Source: Devosia indica
Lineage (GTDB): Bacteria > Pseudomonadota > Alphaproteobacteria > Rhizobiales > Devosiaceae
Reading direction: 5' to 3'
DNA length: 64,000 nt
Assembly: GCF_003056405.1 (NCBI RefSeq)
Contig: NZ_PYVZ01000020.1
Location: forward strand, 1-64,000
Under the pieces are notes generated by a model. That model was not told the origin of the DNA and searched no databases. It saw only the letters and a program-made list of their open reading frames with translations. Positions 6,746 to 15,538 of this stretch are shown piece after piece (the first letter of the stretch is position 1; each line of letters starts with the position of its first letter). Position numbers and translations under genes: made by a program.

Positions 6746-8107
6746 ATGACCGATACCGTGCTCCCTGGCGCCGCCGCAGGCGCGCAAAATCGCGAACGGG
6801 TCCGCAAGAGCCTGAGCCGTCGCCACCGCAACGAGATATTGTTCCGCTGGGCCGGCATTCTCTCCATTGCCGCCGCGCTTGGTTTCGTCGCCATTCTGTT
6901 CGGCATGATCCTGTCCAAGGGCCTGCCATCCTTCTGGCAGTCCACCGTTCACGTCGAAGCCTTCTTCGACCCCGAACTGATCGAAGGCGGCCCACGCCCG
7001 GTGCTCGCCGACTTCCCGTCGCCCGCCGACCACCAGCAGGCGGTGAATGAGTGGCAGCGCGCCGTGACGCTGTCGAACTGGAACCGCATTGTCGAGACTG
7101 CACTGCGGGCCGAAGCGCCGGATTTCGAAATTGAAACCCGCGACCTGCTCGAACTGGTCACATCCTCCGCCCGCTTCCAACTACGCGACATGTATTTCGC
7201 CAATCCGGACGTGCTGGGCCAGACCATGCCGGTCTCCATTCTTGCCTCGGCCAATACCGACAACTGGCTCAAGGGCACCATCGACCGCTCCCAGCCCGAT
7301 GAGCGTCAGCAACTTGCAGCCACGACCCGGACACTGGCCGACCAGTTCGAAGAAAACGGCACCATCAGCTTCGATTTCGCCTGGCACATCTTCACCAATG
7401 TCGACAGCCGTTCGGCCCCCGCCACCGCAGGTCTGGCCGGCGCCTTCATGGGCTCGCTCTACATGATGATCGTGGTGATCGTGCTGGCCGTGCCAATTGG
7501 CGTCGCAAGTGCGGTCTATCTTGAGGAATTCGCGCCCAAGAACCGCCTGACCGACCTGATCGAGGTCAACATCAACAATCTGGCGGCCGTGCCGTCCATC
7601 GTCTTCGGCCTGCTCGGCGCCGCCGTGTTCATCAACTATTTCGGCCTGCCGCGCTCAGCGCCTCTGGTTGGTGGCCTGGTGCTGACGCTGATGACGCTGC
7701 CAACAATCATCATCGCCACCCGCGCTGCGCTGCGTGCAGTTCCACCATCGCTGCGCCAGGCCGCCCTCGGGCTTGGTGCCTCGCGCAACCAGACCGTGTT
7801 CCACCACGTCCTGCCCATGACCTATCCGGGCGTGCTGACGGCGACGATCATCGGCGTCGCACAGGCGCTGGGTGAAACGGCTCCGCTGCTGCTGATCGGC
7901 ATGAGCGCCTTCATTGCCAATATTCCGGCCGGTCCGCTGGACTCGGCCACCGCCCTTCCGGTGCAGATCTATCTCTGGCAGGGTAACGAAAACCGCAACT
8001 TCTTCGAGGCGCGGACGTCTGCAGCCATCATCGTTCTGCTCGGATTGATGCTCCTGCTCAATGCCATCGCCATCTTCCTGCGCTCGCGCCTCGAAAAGCG
8101 CGCTTAA
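6746..8107 (+). CDS. pstA: Phosphate ABC transporter permease PstA (long form)
   Basis: 453 residues, starting 2 bases after pstC. One N-terminal membrane helix (about 29-55) is followed by a long periplasmic insertion (about 60-220) and then the permease core with GLAGAFMGSLYMMIVVIVLA, VPSIVFGLLGA and the coupling loop ALGLGASRNQTVFHHVLPMT followed by GVAQALGETAPLL. It partners PstC in the phosphate channel. The insertion is usual for alphaproteobacteria and absent from the roughly 296-residue E. coli protein. The tight spacing indicates co-translation with pstC. Confidence 0.94.
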   Translation: MTDTVLPGAAAGAQNRERVRKSLSRRHRNEILFRWAGILSIAAALGFVAILFGMILSKGLPSFWQSTVHVEAFFDPELIEGGPRPVLADFPSPADHQQAVNEWQRAVTLSNWNRIVETALRAEAPDFEIETRDLLELVTSSARFQLRDMYFANPDVLGQTMPVSILASANTDNWLKGTIDRSQPDERQQLAATTRTLADQFEENGTISFDFAWHIFTNVDSRSAPATAGLAGAFMGSLYMMIVVIVLAVPIGVASAVYLEEFAPKNRLTDLIEVNINNLAAVPSIVFGLLGAAVFINYFGLPRSAPLVGGLVLTLMTLPTIIIATRAALRAVPPSLRQAALGLGASRNQTVFHHVLPMTYPGVLTATIIGVAQALGETAPLLLIGMSAFIANIPAGPLDSATALPVQIYLWQGNENRNFFEARTSAAIIVLLGLMLLLNAIAIFLRSRLEKRA

Positions 8108-8119
8108 GGAGACACCAAA

Positions 8120-8956
8120 ATGGACGTTCTCGCCGGCAAGGTTAAAGTGACCTCAAAGACTCTGGATCAGACCATGAAACCCGCTGAACTGATGGATCAT
8201 CCCATCCGCCTCTCCGCACGTGACGTCACCGTCCATTATGGTGAGAAGCAGGCGCTGCATGGTATCTCCATCGACATTCCCGATCGCGCCGTCACCTCCT
8301 TCATCGGTCCCTCGGGCTGCGGCAAGTCGACCTTCCTGCGCTGCATCAACCGCATGAACGACACCATTGAAGGCGCCAAGGTTGGCGGCAAGATCGAGCT
8401 GGACGGGGAGGATATCTACTCGCCAGACCTGGACGTTGTCGAGTTGCGCGCGCGCGTCGGCATGGTGTTCCAGAAGCCGAACCCCTTCCCCAAGTCGATC
8501 TATGACAATGTGGCCTATGGCCCGCGCATTCACGGCCTCGCCAAGTCCAAGGCCGATCTCGATGAGATCGTCGTATCCTCTCTCCGCAAGGCGGGCCTGT
8601 TCGAAGAAGTAAAGGATCGCCTCTCCGAACCCGGCACAGGCCTCTCCGGCGGCCAGCAGCAGCGCCTCTGCATCGCCCGCGCCATTGCCGTTGGCCCCGA
8701 AGTCATCCTGATGGACGAGCCCTGCTCGGCCCTTGACCCTATCGCCACCGCCATCATCGAAGAACTGATCGACGAACTGCGCGAGAACTACACCATCGTG
8801 ATCGTCACCCACTCGATGCAGCAGGCCGCCCGCGTCAGCCAGAAAACCGCCTTCTTCCACCTCGGCAACCTGATCGAGCATGGCGACACCGAAGACATCT
8901 TCACCAATCCGGTGAACAAGCAGACCCAGGACTACATCATGGGCCGTATTGGCTAA
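8120..8956 (+). CDS. pstB: Phosphate ABC transporter ATP-binding protein
   Basis: 278 residues. Walker A is [11 protein letters not shown] (about 61-71), the Q-loop is [11 protein letters not shown], the signature is [14 protein letters not shown], Walker B is [13 protein letters not shown] and the switch His is in [11 protein letters not shown]. The N-terminal 25 residues before [13 protein letters not shown] are longer than in most PstB proteins; an internal Met at about residue 19 could be the true start, but AAGGAGA upstream of 8120 supports the longer one. It hydrolyses ATP to drive phosphate import and, with PhoU, reports transporter state to the phosphate sensor. Confidence 0.95.
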   Translation: MDVLAGKVKVTSKTLDQTMKPAELMDHPIRLSARDVTVHYGEKQALHGISIDIPDRAVTSFIGPSGCGKSTFLRCINRMNDTIEGAKVGGKIELDGEDIYSPDLDVVELRARVGMVFQKPNPFPKSIYDNVAYGPRIHGLAKSKADLDEIVVSSLRKAGLFEEVKDRLSEPGTGLSGGQQQRLCIARAIAVGPEVILMDEPCSALDPIATAIIEELIDELRENYTIVIVTHSMQQAARVSQKTAFFHLGNLIEHGDTEDIFTNPVNKQTQDYIMGRIG

Positions 8957-8979
8957 AGGCCGCGGGAAGAGGATAAACC

Positions 8980-9690
8980 ATGCCCAATACCGGCACCGAC
9001 CACATCGTTACGTCTTACAATGAAGAACTGCTCTCGCTCGCCCAGGCCATCGCGGAAATGGGCGGCCAGGTCGAAGTGGCCATCGAGAATGGCACCCGCG
9101 CCCTGCTCAAGCTGGATCGCGAACTGGCCGACCTGACCATCATTGCCGATCAGCGCATCGACGACATGCAGCGCGAAATCGATGACATGGCCGTCTCGAT
9201 GATTGCCCGTCGCCAGCCCATGGCCAGCGATCTTCGCGCCATCATCACCGCAATCCACGTCGCTTCGGACCTTGAACGCATTGGCGACATGGCCAAGCAA
9301 TTGGCCCGCCGCTCGCTCAAGCTCGAAGGGCTCAATCTGCAGCCAACCTTCTACAATGGCGTCAAGAACATGACGGCACTGGTGATGCGGCAGGTCAAAG
9401 ATGCGCTGGATGCATACGGCAATCGCGAGGAAGCCGCCTCCATCGAGGTCTGCAATCGCGATGACGAGGTGGACGCCATGTACACCTCCCTGTTCCGCGA
9501 ACTGCTGACCTATATGCTCGAAGATCCGCGCAACATCACAGCCTGCACCCATTTGCTGTTCTGCGCCAAGAGCCTGGAACGCGTCGGTGACCACGCCACC
9601 AATATCGCCGAGCGGGCCTATTATCTGGCCACTGGCAAGCAACTCACCAGCGACGTCCAGGACCTGCAGCGCCAGCAGATCAAGGCTTAG
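8980..9690 (+). CDS. phoU: Phosphate signalling regulator PhoU
   Basis: 236 residues forming two three-helix-bundle repeats, each with the PhoU metal-binding style motif: ASDLERIGDMAKQLA (about 92-106) and AKSLERVGDHATNIAERAYY (about 194-213). It is a cytosolic or membrane-peripheral negative regulator linking PstSCAB to the PhoR/PhoB pair. It follows pstB after 23 bases. Its stop is followed by two hairpins of the dispersed repeat family before phoB, which may separate expression of phoB from the rest. Confidence 0.94.
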   Translation: MPNTGTDHIVTSYNEELLSLAQAIAEMGGQVEVAIENGTRALLKLDRELADLTIIADQRIDDMQREIDDMAVSMIARRQPMASDLRAIITAIHVASDLERIGDMAKQLARRSLKLEGLNLQPTFYNGVKNMTALVMRQVKDALDAYGNREEAASIEVCNRDDEVDAMYTSLFRELLTYMLEDPRNITACTHLLFCAKSLERVGDHATNIAERAYYLATGKQLTSDVQDLQRQQIKA

Positions 9691-9710
9691 CAGGCGGTCT
9701 GCACAGCAGA

Positions 9711-9770
9711 TGAAAGGCTCCGCTGGAGCCTTTCAAGCCAACAAGGCCATGAGACCGGCGGTCGAATGGC
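9711..9770 (+). repeat. Dispersed hairpin repeat between phoU and phoB
   Basis: Palindrome TGAAAGGCTCC (9711-9721) / GGAGCCTTTCA (9725-9735) is followed by the 25-base hairpin 9746-9770: GCCAT, GA, GACC, loop GGC, GGTC, GA, ATGGC. The same two-part unit occurs at 14.3-14.7 kb, 35.8 kb and 38.4 kb. Lying inside the pst-pho operon, it may act as a partial terminator or RNA-processing site before phoB. Confidence 0.8.
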
Positions 9771-9846
9771 GGGAAGGTGGGACAACCACCATATCCGAAC
9801 TCAATGCCCGGCCCCGTTCTCGGGTGCCGACCGATGGAGCACGTCC

Positions 9847-10548
9847 ATGCCCGCGACGATACTTGTTGTCGAAGATGAAGGCGATATCGCCATTCTGTTG
9901 CGCTACAATCTGGAGGCCGAAGGCTTCCGCGTGGTCACCGCCGAAAGTGGCGACGAGGCGCAGCAAGCCCTTGCCGAAAAACTGCCCGACCTGATCCTGC
10001 TCGACTGGATGCTGCCTGAGATTTCCGGCATCGAACTGTGTCGGCGCCTGCGCGCCCGCGACGAAACCTCTCGCATCCCGATCATCATGCTCACCGCGCG
10101 CGGCGAGGAAGAAGAACGCGTCCGCGGACTCTCGACCGGTGCTGATGATTATGTGGTCAAACCCTTCTCGGTGCCCGAACTGGTGGCGCGCATTCATGCC
10201 CTCTTGCGCCGCGCCAACCCCAATCTGGTCACCACAGCGCTGAAGGTCGGCGATCTCGAACTTGATCGCACCACCCACCGCGTGCGCCGTGCCAGCCGCG
10301 ACGTTCATCTTGGCCCCACGGAATACCGCCTGCTCGAATATCTCATGCGCCATCCCGGCCGCGTCTATTCGCGCGAACAGCTTCTCGACGGCGTCTGGGG
10401 CAATGATGTCTATGTCGACGAACGCACCGTCGACGTCCATATTGGGCGGCTTCGCCGCGCCATCAATCGCGGCCGCGAAGCGGACCCCATCCGCACGGTC
10501 CGCGGCGCCGGCTACGCCTTCGACGAGCGCTTCGCCGCCAACGCCTGA
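9847..10548 (+). CDS. phoB: Phosphate response regulator PhoB (OmpR family)
   Basis: 233 residues. The ATG at 9847 opens directly into MPATILVVEDEGDIAILLRY; a start at 9766 would lie inside the repeat and is rejected. The receiver domain (1-120) has the acidic pocket ED, the phosphorylation Asp in LILLDWMLPE, Thr in MLTARGEEEE and Lys in YVVKPFS. The DNA-binding winged helix (about 130-230) has LGPTEYRLLEYLMRHPGRVYSREQLLDGVWG and DERTVDVHIGRLRRAI. It binds Pho boxes such as those at 4103 and 38882. The partner kinase PhoR is not in this window. Confidence 0.93.
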   Translation: MPATILVVEDEGDIAILLRYNLEAEGFRVVTAESGDEAQQALAEKLPDLILLDWMLPEISGIELCRRLRARDETSRIPIIMLTARGEEEERVRGLSTGADDYVVKPFSVPELVARIHALLRRANPNLVTTALKVGDLELDRTTHRVRRASRDVHLGPTEYRLLEYLMRHPGRVYSREQLLDGVWGNDVYVDERTVDVHIGRLRRAINRGREADPIRTVRGAGYAFDERFAANA

Positions 10549-10574
10549 AGCCAAAAGCTTCAACAAGACGACAA

Positions 10575-10595
10575 ACGGGGCCGCGAGGGCCCCGT
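10575..10595. terminator. Hairpin between phoB and the convergent aldehyde dehydrogenase gene
   Basis: ACGGGGCC (10575-10582) pairs with GGCCCCGT (10588-10595) around a GCGAG loop, with TTCTGGTTTCC after it on the plus strand. It is well placed to end the pst-pho transcript. Confidence 0.6.
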
Positions 10596-10619
10596 TCTGG
10601 TTTCCTGTGTCCGATGCAA

Positions 10620-12059
10620 TCAGCCAGCAGCAGTGTAGGCGGTCTTCACCACGGTGAAGAACTCGGCGGCGTATTTGCCCTGCTCGCGCGGGCCGTAGGA
10701 CGACCCCTTGCGCCCGCCGAAGGGAACGTGAAAATCGACGCCCGCCGTCGGCACGTTGACCATCACCATGCCGGCTTCCGCATTGCGCTTGAAGTGCGTG
10801 GCATATTTCAGCGAAGTCGTGACGATACCGGCGCTGAGACCAAATTCGGTGTCATTGGCAGTGGCCAGCGCTTCCTCATAGTCCTTGACCTTGATGACCG
10901 CAGCGACCGGCCCGAAGATCTCCTCACGGGCAATACGCATCTGGTTGGTCGCCCCGACAAACAGCGCCGGCTGCAGGAAGTGGCCTTCGGTGGGCGCATT
11001 GACACGATTGCCGCCAGCACGCAGTTCGGCGCCCTCATTCCGCCCGATCTCGATATAGTCCATGTCCTGCTTGAGCTGGCTGGGATCGACCACCGGACCG
11101 ATTTCGGTGTCTTTGGCCAGCGCATCGCCCACGCGCAGATTCTTGGTCCGCTCACACAGCGCATCGACGAATTTGTCGTGAATGCCCTCTGTGACGATCA
11201 CCCGGCTCGACGCTGTGCAACGCTGGCCGGTGGAGAAGAAGGCCGATTGCGCCACGGTTTCCACGGCCACCTTGAGGTCGGCATCGTCCAGCACGATGGT
11301 CGGGTTCTTGCCGCCCATTTCAAGCTGGAACTTGCGGCCATGCTCGATCGAGGCCGCCGCCACGCGCTTGCCAGTGCCCACCGAGCCGGTAAAGCTGACG
11401 GCGCTGACATCAGGGCTGTCCAGCATGGTCTGGCCGACAACCGACCCCTTGCCCATGACCAGGTTCAGAACCCCCTTGGGCAGGCCGGCGCGCACCAGAA
11501 TGTCCACGATCGCCCAGGTCGAGCCCGGCACCAGATCGGCCGGCTTGACCACGACCGTATTTCCATAGGCAAGGGCTGGCGCAATCTTCCAGGCCGGAAT
11601 GGCGATCGGGAAATTCCATGGCGTGATGATGCCGATCACCCCGATCGGCTCGCGCGTGATTTCCACGCCCACGCCGGGCCGCACGGAGGGCAGCACTTCG
11701 CCGGCCAGGCGCAGCACTTCACCGGCGAAGAAATCGAAGATCTGCGCAGCGCGGGTCACCTCGCCAATGCCCTCGGGCAGGGTCTTGCCCTCTTCGCGGC
11801 TGAGCAGCTCGCCCAGCTCCTGCTTGCGTGCGGTGATTTCATCAGCAGTCTTGCGCAGGATCGCATGGCGCTCGAGAATTCCCGAACGTGACCAGGCGGG
11901 AAATGCAGCCTTGGCAGCGGCAATCGCCTGCTTGGTTTCCTCGGCCGTGGCGCGGGCATAAACACCCACAACTTCCTTGAGATTGGACGGGTTGATGTTC
12001 TCGACGCCATCCGAGCCGACCCATTCGCCGTCGATCAGGTTCTTGTGCAGTTCGGTCAT
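10620..12059 (-). CDS. NAD(P)-dependent aldehyde dehydrogenase, probably 2-oxoglutarate semialdehyde dehydrogenase
   Basis: 479 residues with the full aldehyde dehydrogenase set: cofactor-binding ITPWNFPIAIPAWK, VVKPADLVP and FTGSVGTGKRV, general base Glu in LEMGGKNP, catalytic Cys in STGQRCTASSRV, and EEIFGPVAAV. The close match in style to 2,5-dioxovalerate (2-oxoglutarate semialdehyde) dehydrogenases, and the gene just upstream (a keto-deoxy-sugar-acid dehydratase-like protein), suggest it oxidises 2-oxoglutarate semialdehyde to 2-oxoglutarate, the last step of oxidative pentose or sugar-acid degradation. The substrate is inference. It is the second gene of a two-gene minus-strand operon, 45 bases after the dehydratase gene. 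Confidence 0.85.
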   Translation of the reverse strand: MTELHKNLIDGEWVGSDGVENINPSNLKEVVGVYARATAEETKQAIAAAKAAFPAWSRSGILERHAILRKTADEITARKQELGELLSREEGKTLPEGIGEVTRAAQIFDFFAGEVLRLAGEVLPSVRPGVGVEITREPIGVIGIITPWNFPIAIPAWKIAPALAYGNTVVVKPADLVPGSTWAIVDILVRAGLPKGVLNLVMGKGSVVGQTMLDSPDVSAVSFTGSVGTGKRVAAASIEHGRKFQLEMGGKNPTIVLDDADLKVAVETVAQSAFFSTGQRCTASSRVIVTEGIHDKFVDALCERTKNLRVGDALAKDTEIGPVVDPSQLKQDMDYIEIGRNEGAELRAGGNRVNAPTEGHFLQPALFVGATNQMRIAREEIFGPVAAVIKVKDYEEALATANDTEFGLSAGIVTTSLKYATHFKRNAEAGMVMVNVPTAGVDFHVPFGGRKGSSYGPREQGKYAAEFFTVVKTAYTAAG

Positions 12060-12104
12060 CGTGAGGCCTTTCGGTTAATACGCTCGGGGAGAAGAAGCGT
12101 GAAA

Positions 12105-13250
12105 TTAGAGAAGGTTGGCCTGCGCGAGGTCGCGCAGCAAATGGCTGGTGCCATAGGTCCAGGGCGGACATTTGGTGGACAGGTTGACCCGATTGGTCAG
12201 GGTACCAAGGCTGGGTGTCGAAATGGAGACGACGTCGCCCAGCTTGTGGGTAAAGCCCTTGCCTTCGCCGTCGCGATCCTTGACCGGGGCAAACATGGTG
12301 CCGAGGTAGAGCACGAGCCCATCGGGATATTGATGATGCGCGCCCACGGTTGCGGCGACCAGCGATTCCGGCGTACGCGAAATCTGCGCCATGTTGGACT
12401 GGCCTTCGAGCACGAAGCCATCCGTGCCCTCGACCCGCAGCGCAATTTCCGCCTGCTTGATGGTCTCAAGCGAAAAATCACCGTCAAACAGCCGCACGAA
12501 CGGTCCCAGCGAAGCTGATGCATTATTGTCCTTGGCCTTGCCCAGCAGCAGCGCCGAACGGCCCTCGACATCGCGTAGATTGACGTCATTGCCCAGCGTC
12601 GCACCGATGATGTCGCCCTTGCTGGTCACCAGCAGCGCCACTTCCGGCTCGGGATTGTTCCAGTTCGAAATCGGGTGCAGCCCGACTTCGGCACCATGGC
12701 CCACCGAACTCATCGGCTGGCCCTTGGTAAAAATTTCGGCGTCCGGTCCGATGCCCACTTCCAGATACTGGCTCCAGACGCCCTTTTCGATCAGCGCCGC
12801 CTTGACCTTCATGGCCGCATCAGAGCCGGGCACCAATTGGCTGAGGTCGGTGCCGATCAGATCCAGGATTTCGGTCCGCAGCGCATCGGCCCGCGAATTG
12901 TCGCCCCGCGCCTGTTCTTCGATCACGCGCTCGAGCAGCGACACCACGAAGGTCACGCCGGAGGCCTTGAGTGCCTGCAGATCAACCGGCGTCAGCAATT
13001 GCGGCCGGTCCGGCCTGCCGGCGATTGCATTGGCCATCACCGCTTCAATATCGCCAACCACGCGACCAGGAGCGGTTTTAACATGCTCGGCGGCCCGCCC
13101 GCTTTCGGCAATATCACGCACAGTGGCCATGCCCCGTGCGGTGATATCGACCAACTGGCCGTCCCGCACCGTCACGATCCGGGGATATTCGAACCCGTCA
13201 ATTCTGGCCCGGCCGACCAGAACACCATTGGGAATACCGTTCACGCTCAT
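12105..13250 (-). CDS. FAH-superfamily protein, probably 2-keto-3-deoxy-pentonate dehydratase (XylX-like)
   Basis: 381 residues. The C-terminal half has the fumarylacetoacetate hydrolase fold: VGIGPDAEIFTKGQPMSSVG, NWNNPEPEVALLV (metal-ligand Glu residues), LGNDVNLRDVEG and KDNNASASLGPFVRLFD. The length, and an N-terminal domain beginning VLVGRARIDGFEYPRIVTVR, match Caulobacter XylX-type enzymes, which dehydrate 2-keto-3-deoxy-xylonate or -arabonate to 2-oxoglutarate semialdehyde. The aldehyde dehydrogenase downstream fits the next reaction. The sugar-oxidation steps before it are not nearby. The family is sure; the exact substrate is inference. Confidence 0.8.
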   Translation of the reverse strand: MSVNGIPNGVLVGRARIDGFEYPRIVTVRDGQLVDITARGMATVRDIAESGRAAEHVKTAPGRVVGDIEAVMANAIAGRPDRPQLLTPVDLQALKASGVTFVVSLLERVIEEQARGDNSRADALRTEILDLIGTDLSQLVPGSDAAMKVKAALIEKGVWSQYLEVGIGPDAEIFTKGQPMSSVGHGAEVGLHPISNWNNPEPEVALLVTSKGDIIGATLGNDVNLRDVEGRSALLLGKAKDNNASASLGPFVRLFDGDFSLETIKQAEIALRVEGTDGFVLEGQSNMAQISRTPESLVAATVGAHHQYPDGLVLYLGTMFAPVKDRDGEGKGFTHKLGDVVSISTPSLGTLTNRVNLSTKCPPWTYGTSHLLRDLAQANLL

Positions 13251-13440
13251 TCACGCCCCCTGACATGTTAGCCACGTGACTAGCCCATGGGATCGCCGCG
13301 GGGCAAGTGCAGAACGGCATAAGTCATACTTAATTGCAAGGCAATGGCGGGTTTTCCGTTCAACTCCGGTTCATCTGCGCCGCAATACTGACGCATTGGG
13401 TCGGGACATCTCGGCCCAGCATAGATTCAAGGAGTTTTCC

Positions 13441-14157
13441 ATGCGTGCCCTGAGCGTCCTCGTGCCTTTCGCCCTGATCGCAACCGCCCTGCCCGCCTAT
13501 GCAGGCACAATCGCCATTGAGGGACGCGGCGAAGTACGCGCCGCACCGGACATGGCCACAATCAATTCCGGCGTCACCACCCAGGGCGCCACCGCCCGCG
13601 AGGCGCTCGACGCCAATACGGCGGCCATGAGCGAGCTCATCGCCGCTCTCAAGGAAGCCGGCATCGAAGCGCGGGATATCCAGACCTCCGGCTTCTCGGT
13701 CAATCCGAACTATGTCTATTCCGACGCCCGCGATGAGCTGGGCTATACCATGCCGCCCAAGATCAATGGTTACCAGGTGTCCAATTCGGTCACCGTGGTC
13801 GTGCGCGATCTCGAAGAACTGGGGAGCATTCTCGACCGCTCGGTGACCGTGGGTGCCAACACGGTCAACGGTGTCAGCTTCTCGGTGGCGGATCCTTCCG
13901 AACTGCTCGATGAGGCGCGCAAGCTGGCTTTTGCCGACGCCCGCGACAAGGCCGAACTCTATGCCGGTGTCGCCGATGCAACACTGGGCGATCTGGAACA
14001 GATTTCCGAGCGTCAGGACTTCAATGCGCCCCAGCCCTACCCCATGTATGCCCGGGCCGAGATGGCGGGGTCTGCTCCCGTCCCCGTTGAGGCAGGCGAA
14101 ATGAGCTTTGCCATCACGGTCAATGTGACGTGGGATTTGAACAACAGCGCCGAGTAA
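13441..14157 (+). CDS. SIMPL (DUF541) domain periplasmic protein
   Basis: 238 residues. ATG 13441, behind AAGGAG (13430-13435), opens a signal peptide (MRALSVLVPFALIATALPAYA). The mature part begins GTIAIEGRGEVRAAPDMATI and continues with GVTTQGATAREALDANTAAM, ARDIQTSGFSVNPNY and GYQVSNSVTVVVRDLEELG, the SIMPL/DUF541 pattern of oxidative-stress-related envelope proteins. The biochemical role of the family is not settled. It stands alone and is followed by the repeat cluster at 14.3-14.7 kb. Confidence 0.87.
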   Translation: MRALSVLVPFALIATALPAYAGTIAIEGRGEVRAAPDMATINSGVTTQGATAREALDANTAAMSELIAALKEAGIEARDIQTSGFSVNPNYVYSDARDELGYTMPPKINGYQVSNSVTVVVRDLEELGSILDRSVTVGANTVNGVSFSVADPSELLDEARKLAFADARDKAELYAGVADATLGDLEQISERQDFNAPQPYPMYARAEMAGSAPVPVEAGEMSFAITVNVTWDLNNSAE

Positions 14158-14294
14158 TCGGTGCACAACTGGCAGCGCCGCCATGTTTTGGCCAAACCCG
14201 AACGGCCAAACGCGCGTTGTCCATTTTCATGGGCGGGTCCGGGTCTCCGGCTTGCCCTTGAGTTCCCGGATCCCCTCTTTGAGGGGGCTTGGGC

Positions 14295-14685
14295 GGTGGG
14301 GACGGTTCCACCGTAGTCACTCCGTCCCCACCAACCCCAAACCGGGCGGCTTTGCCGCAAAATCGCTCCAGTGGAGCGATTTTAGGTTTGGGGGCCATGA
14401 GAGCTACGCTCGAATGGCATGCTCCGGTGGAGCCAGACGAGACAAGGAGGCCACGAAGGCTATGCCTGAGTGGCTAGGCGGCTTTGCCGCAAAATCGCTC
14501 CAGTGGAGCGATTTTAGGTTTGGAGGCCATGAGACTTCGAACCGGCGCACCGCGCAAAATCCCTCCGATGGAGGGATTTTAGGTAAGAAGGCCACGAGAC
14601 CTACGGTCGAGTGGCTGCTCGAATGGCATGCTCCGGTGGAGCCATTTTCAGGGTGAGAAGGCCACAAGATCTACGGTCGAGTGGC
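14295..14685 (+). repeat. Cluster of palindromic and covarying hairpin repeats
   Basis: This fills most of the 544-base gap 14158-14701 between two convergent genes. In order: a hairpin with perfect 11-base arms (14295-14305 / 14322-14332); two copies of a GCGGC-TTT-GCCGC hairpin joined to a palindrome with 12-base arms AAAATCGCTCCA / TGGAGCGATTTT (14346-14383 and 14478-14515); a variant palindrome AAAATCCCTCC / GGAGGGATTTT (14556-14580); two GCTCC-GGT-GGAGC hairpins (14421-14433, 14630-14642); and the 25-base hairpin GCCAY-GA-N4-TAY-N4-GA-RTGGC at 14394-14418, 14450-14474, 14591-14615 and 14661-14685, with a decayed copy from 14526. Stem changes are compensatory between copies. I see no coding sequence here. 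Confidence 0.85.
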
Positions 14686-14701
14686 AGCGCGAATGGCGTC
14701 C

Positions 14702-15538
14702 CTACCCCATCACCACTTCCCACAACATGTTCAGCCCCACCGCCACCAGGAACAGGGCAAACACGTATTTCAGCGTCTTCTGGTCCAGCCGATGCGCCAG
14801 GGCGGCGCCCCAGGGCGCGCAGAAGGCGGCGAGCACGCCGACCAGCGCCAGCGCAAGCAAGTTTACGTAGCCGATGCTGAGCGGCGGCAGTCCGTCCACA
14901 CCCCAGCCCGAGATCAGAAATCCGGCCGTGCCTGAAACGGCAATCGCCACGCCAATGGCCGCCGACGTGCCAACCGCCTTGTGCATGGTCTCCCCGAAGG
15001 CCACCAGGGTCGGCACGGTCAGCGAGCCGCCGCCAATCCCCATCAGGGACGACACATAGCCCACCACCAGCGCCGAAATGCGATGCGTGATGCTTGATCC
15101 CTTCAGATGCCCCATCAGCTTCGTCTGGAAGGCGAAAATGATATTGGCCGCGATCACGAAGGCCATGACAGCAAACACGATGCGCAGCACATCACCCGAA
15201 TAGAGCCCCGCCATCAGCCCGCCGACAAAGGTGCCCAGGACGATGAACGGCGCCCAGAGCTTGAGCACGTCGAGATCGAGCGCCCCGCGCTTGTGGTGCG
15301 CCCGCGCGCTCATGATCCCGGTCGGAATGATGATGGCCAGCGAAGTGCCCACGGCCACATGCTGCACCACCTCGGCGTCAAAGCCCATCAGCAGCAGGGC
15401 ATTGCTCAGCGCTGGGACAATCACCGCACCGCCGCCAATGCCCAGCAATCCCGCGGCGATCCCAGAGATCACCCCGGTCACCATCAGCCCCACGACGAAG
15501 GGCCAGTAACCGGCCAGAGCGCCCCAATCCATATTCAT
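14702..15538 (-). CDS. TauE/SafE-family membrane transporter (sulfite exporter type)
   Basis: 278 residues, almost entirely hydrophobic, with about eight membrane helices. It shows the two inverted TauE/SafE repeats: GVISGIAAGLLGIGGGAVIVPALSNAL near the N-terminus and LVVGYVSSLMGIGGGSLTVPTLVAFG in the middle. The family moves sulfite, sulfoacetate or related anions; the substrate here is unknown. Its start overlaps the stop of the upstream yjbQ-like gene, so the two form an operon. It ends at the repeat cluster. Confidence 0.88.
   Translation of the reverse strand: MNMDWGALAGYWPFVVGLMVTGVISGIAAGLLGIGGGAVIVPALSNALLLMGFDAEVVQHVAVGTSLAIIIPTGIMSARAHHKRGALDLDVLKLWAPFIVLGTFVGGLMAGLYSGDVLRIVFAVMAFVIAANIIFAFQTKLMGHLKGSSITHRISALVVGYVSSLMGIGGGSLTVPTLVAFGETMHKAVGTSAAIGVAIAVSGTAGFLISGWGVDGLPPLSIGYVNLLALALVGVLAAFCAPWGAALAHRLDQKTLKYVFALFLVAVGLNMLWEVVMG

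Noticed and set aside
9766..9846. Longer N-terminus for PhoB starting in the repeat
   Set aside because: The added residues are encoded by the hairpin repeat and its flank. MPATILVVEDE at 9847 is the normal receiver start.
14163..14667. Several short open frames on both strands of the repeat cluster
   Set aside because: They only translate the palindromes (repeats of WSDFRFGGHE and similar) and have no start signals or conservation pattern.
14340..14690. Regularly repeated palindromes considered as a CRISPR array
   Set aside because: The repeats differ from each other, spacing is irregular, there are no uniform spacers and no cas genes. They are extragenic palindromic elements.
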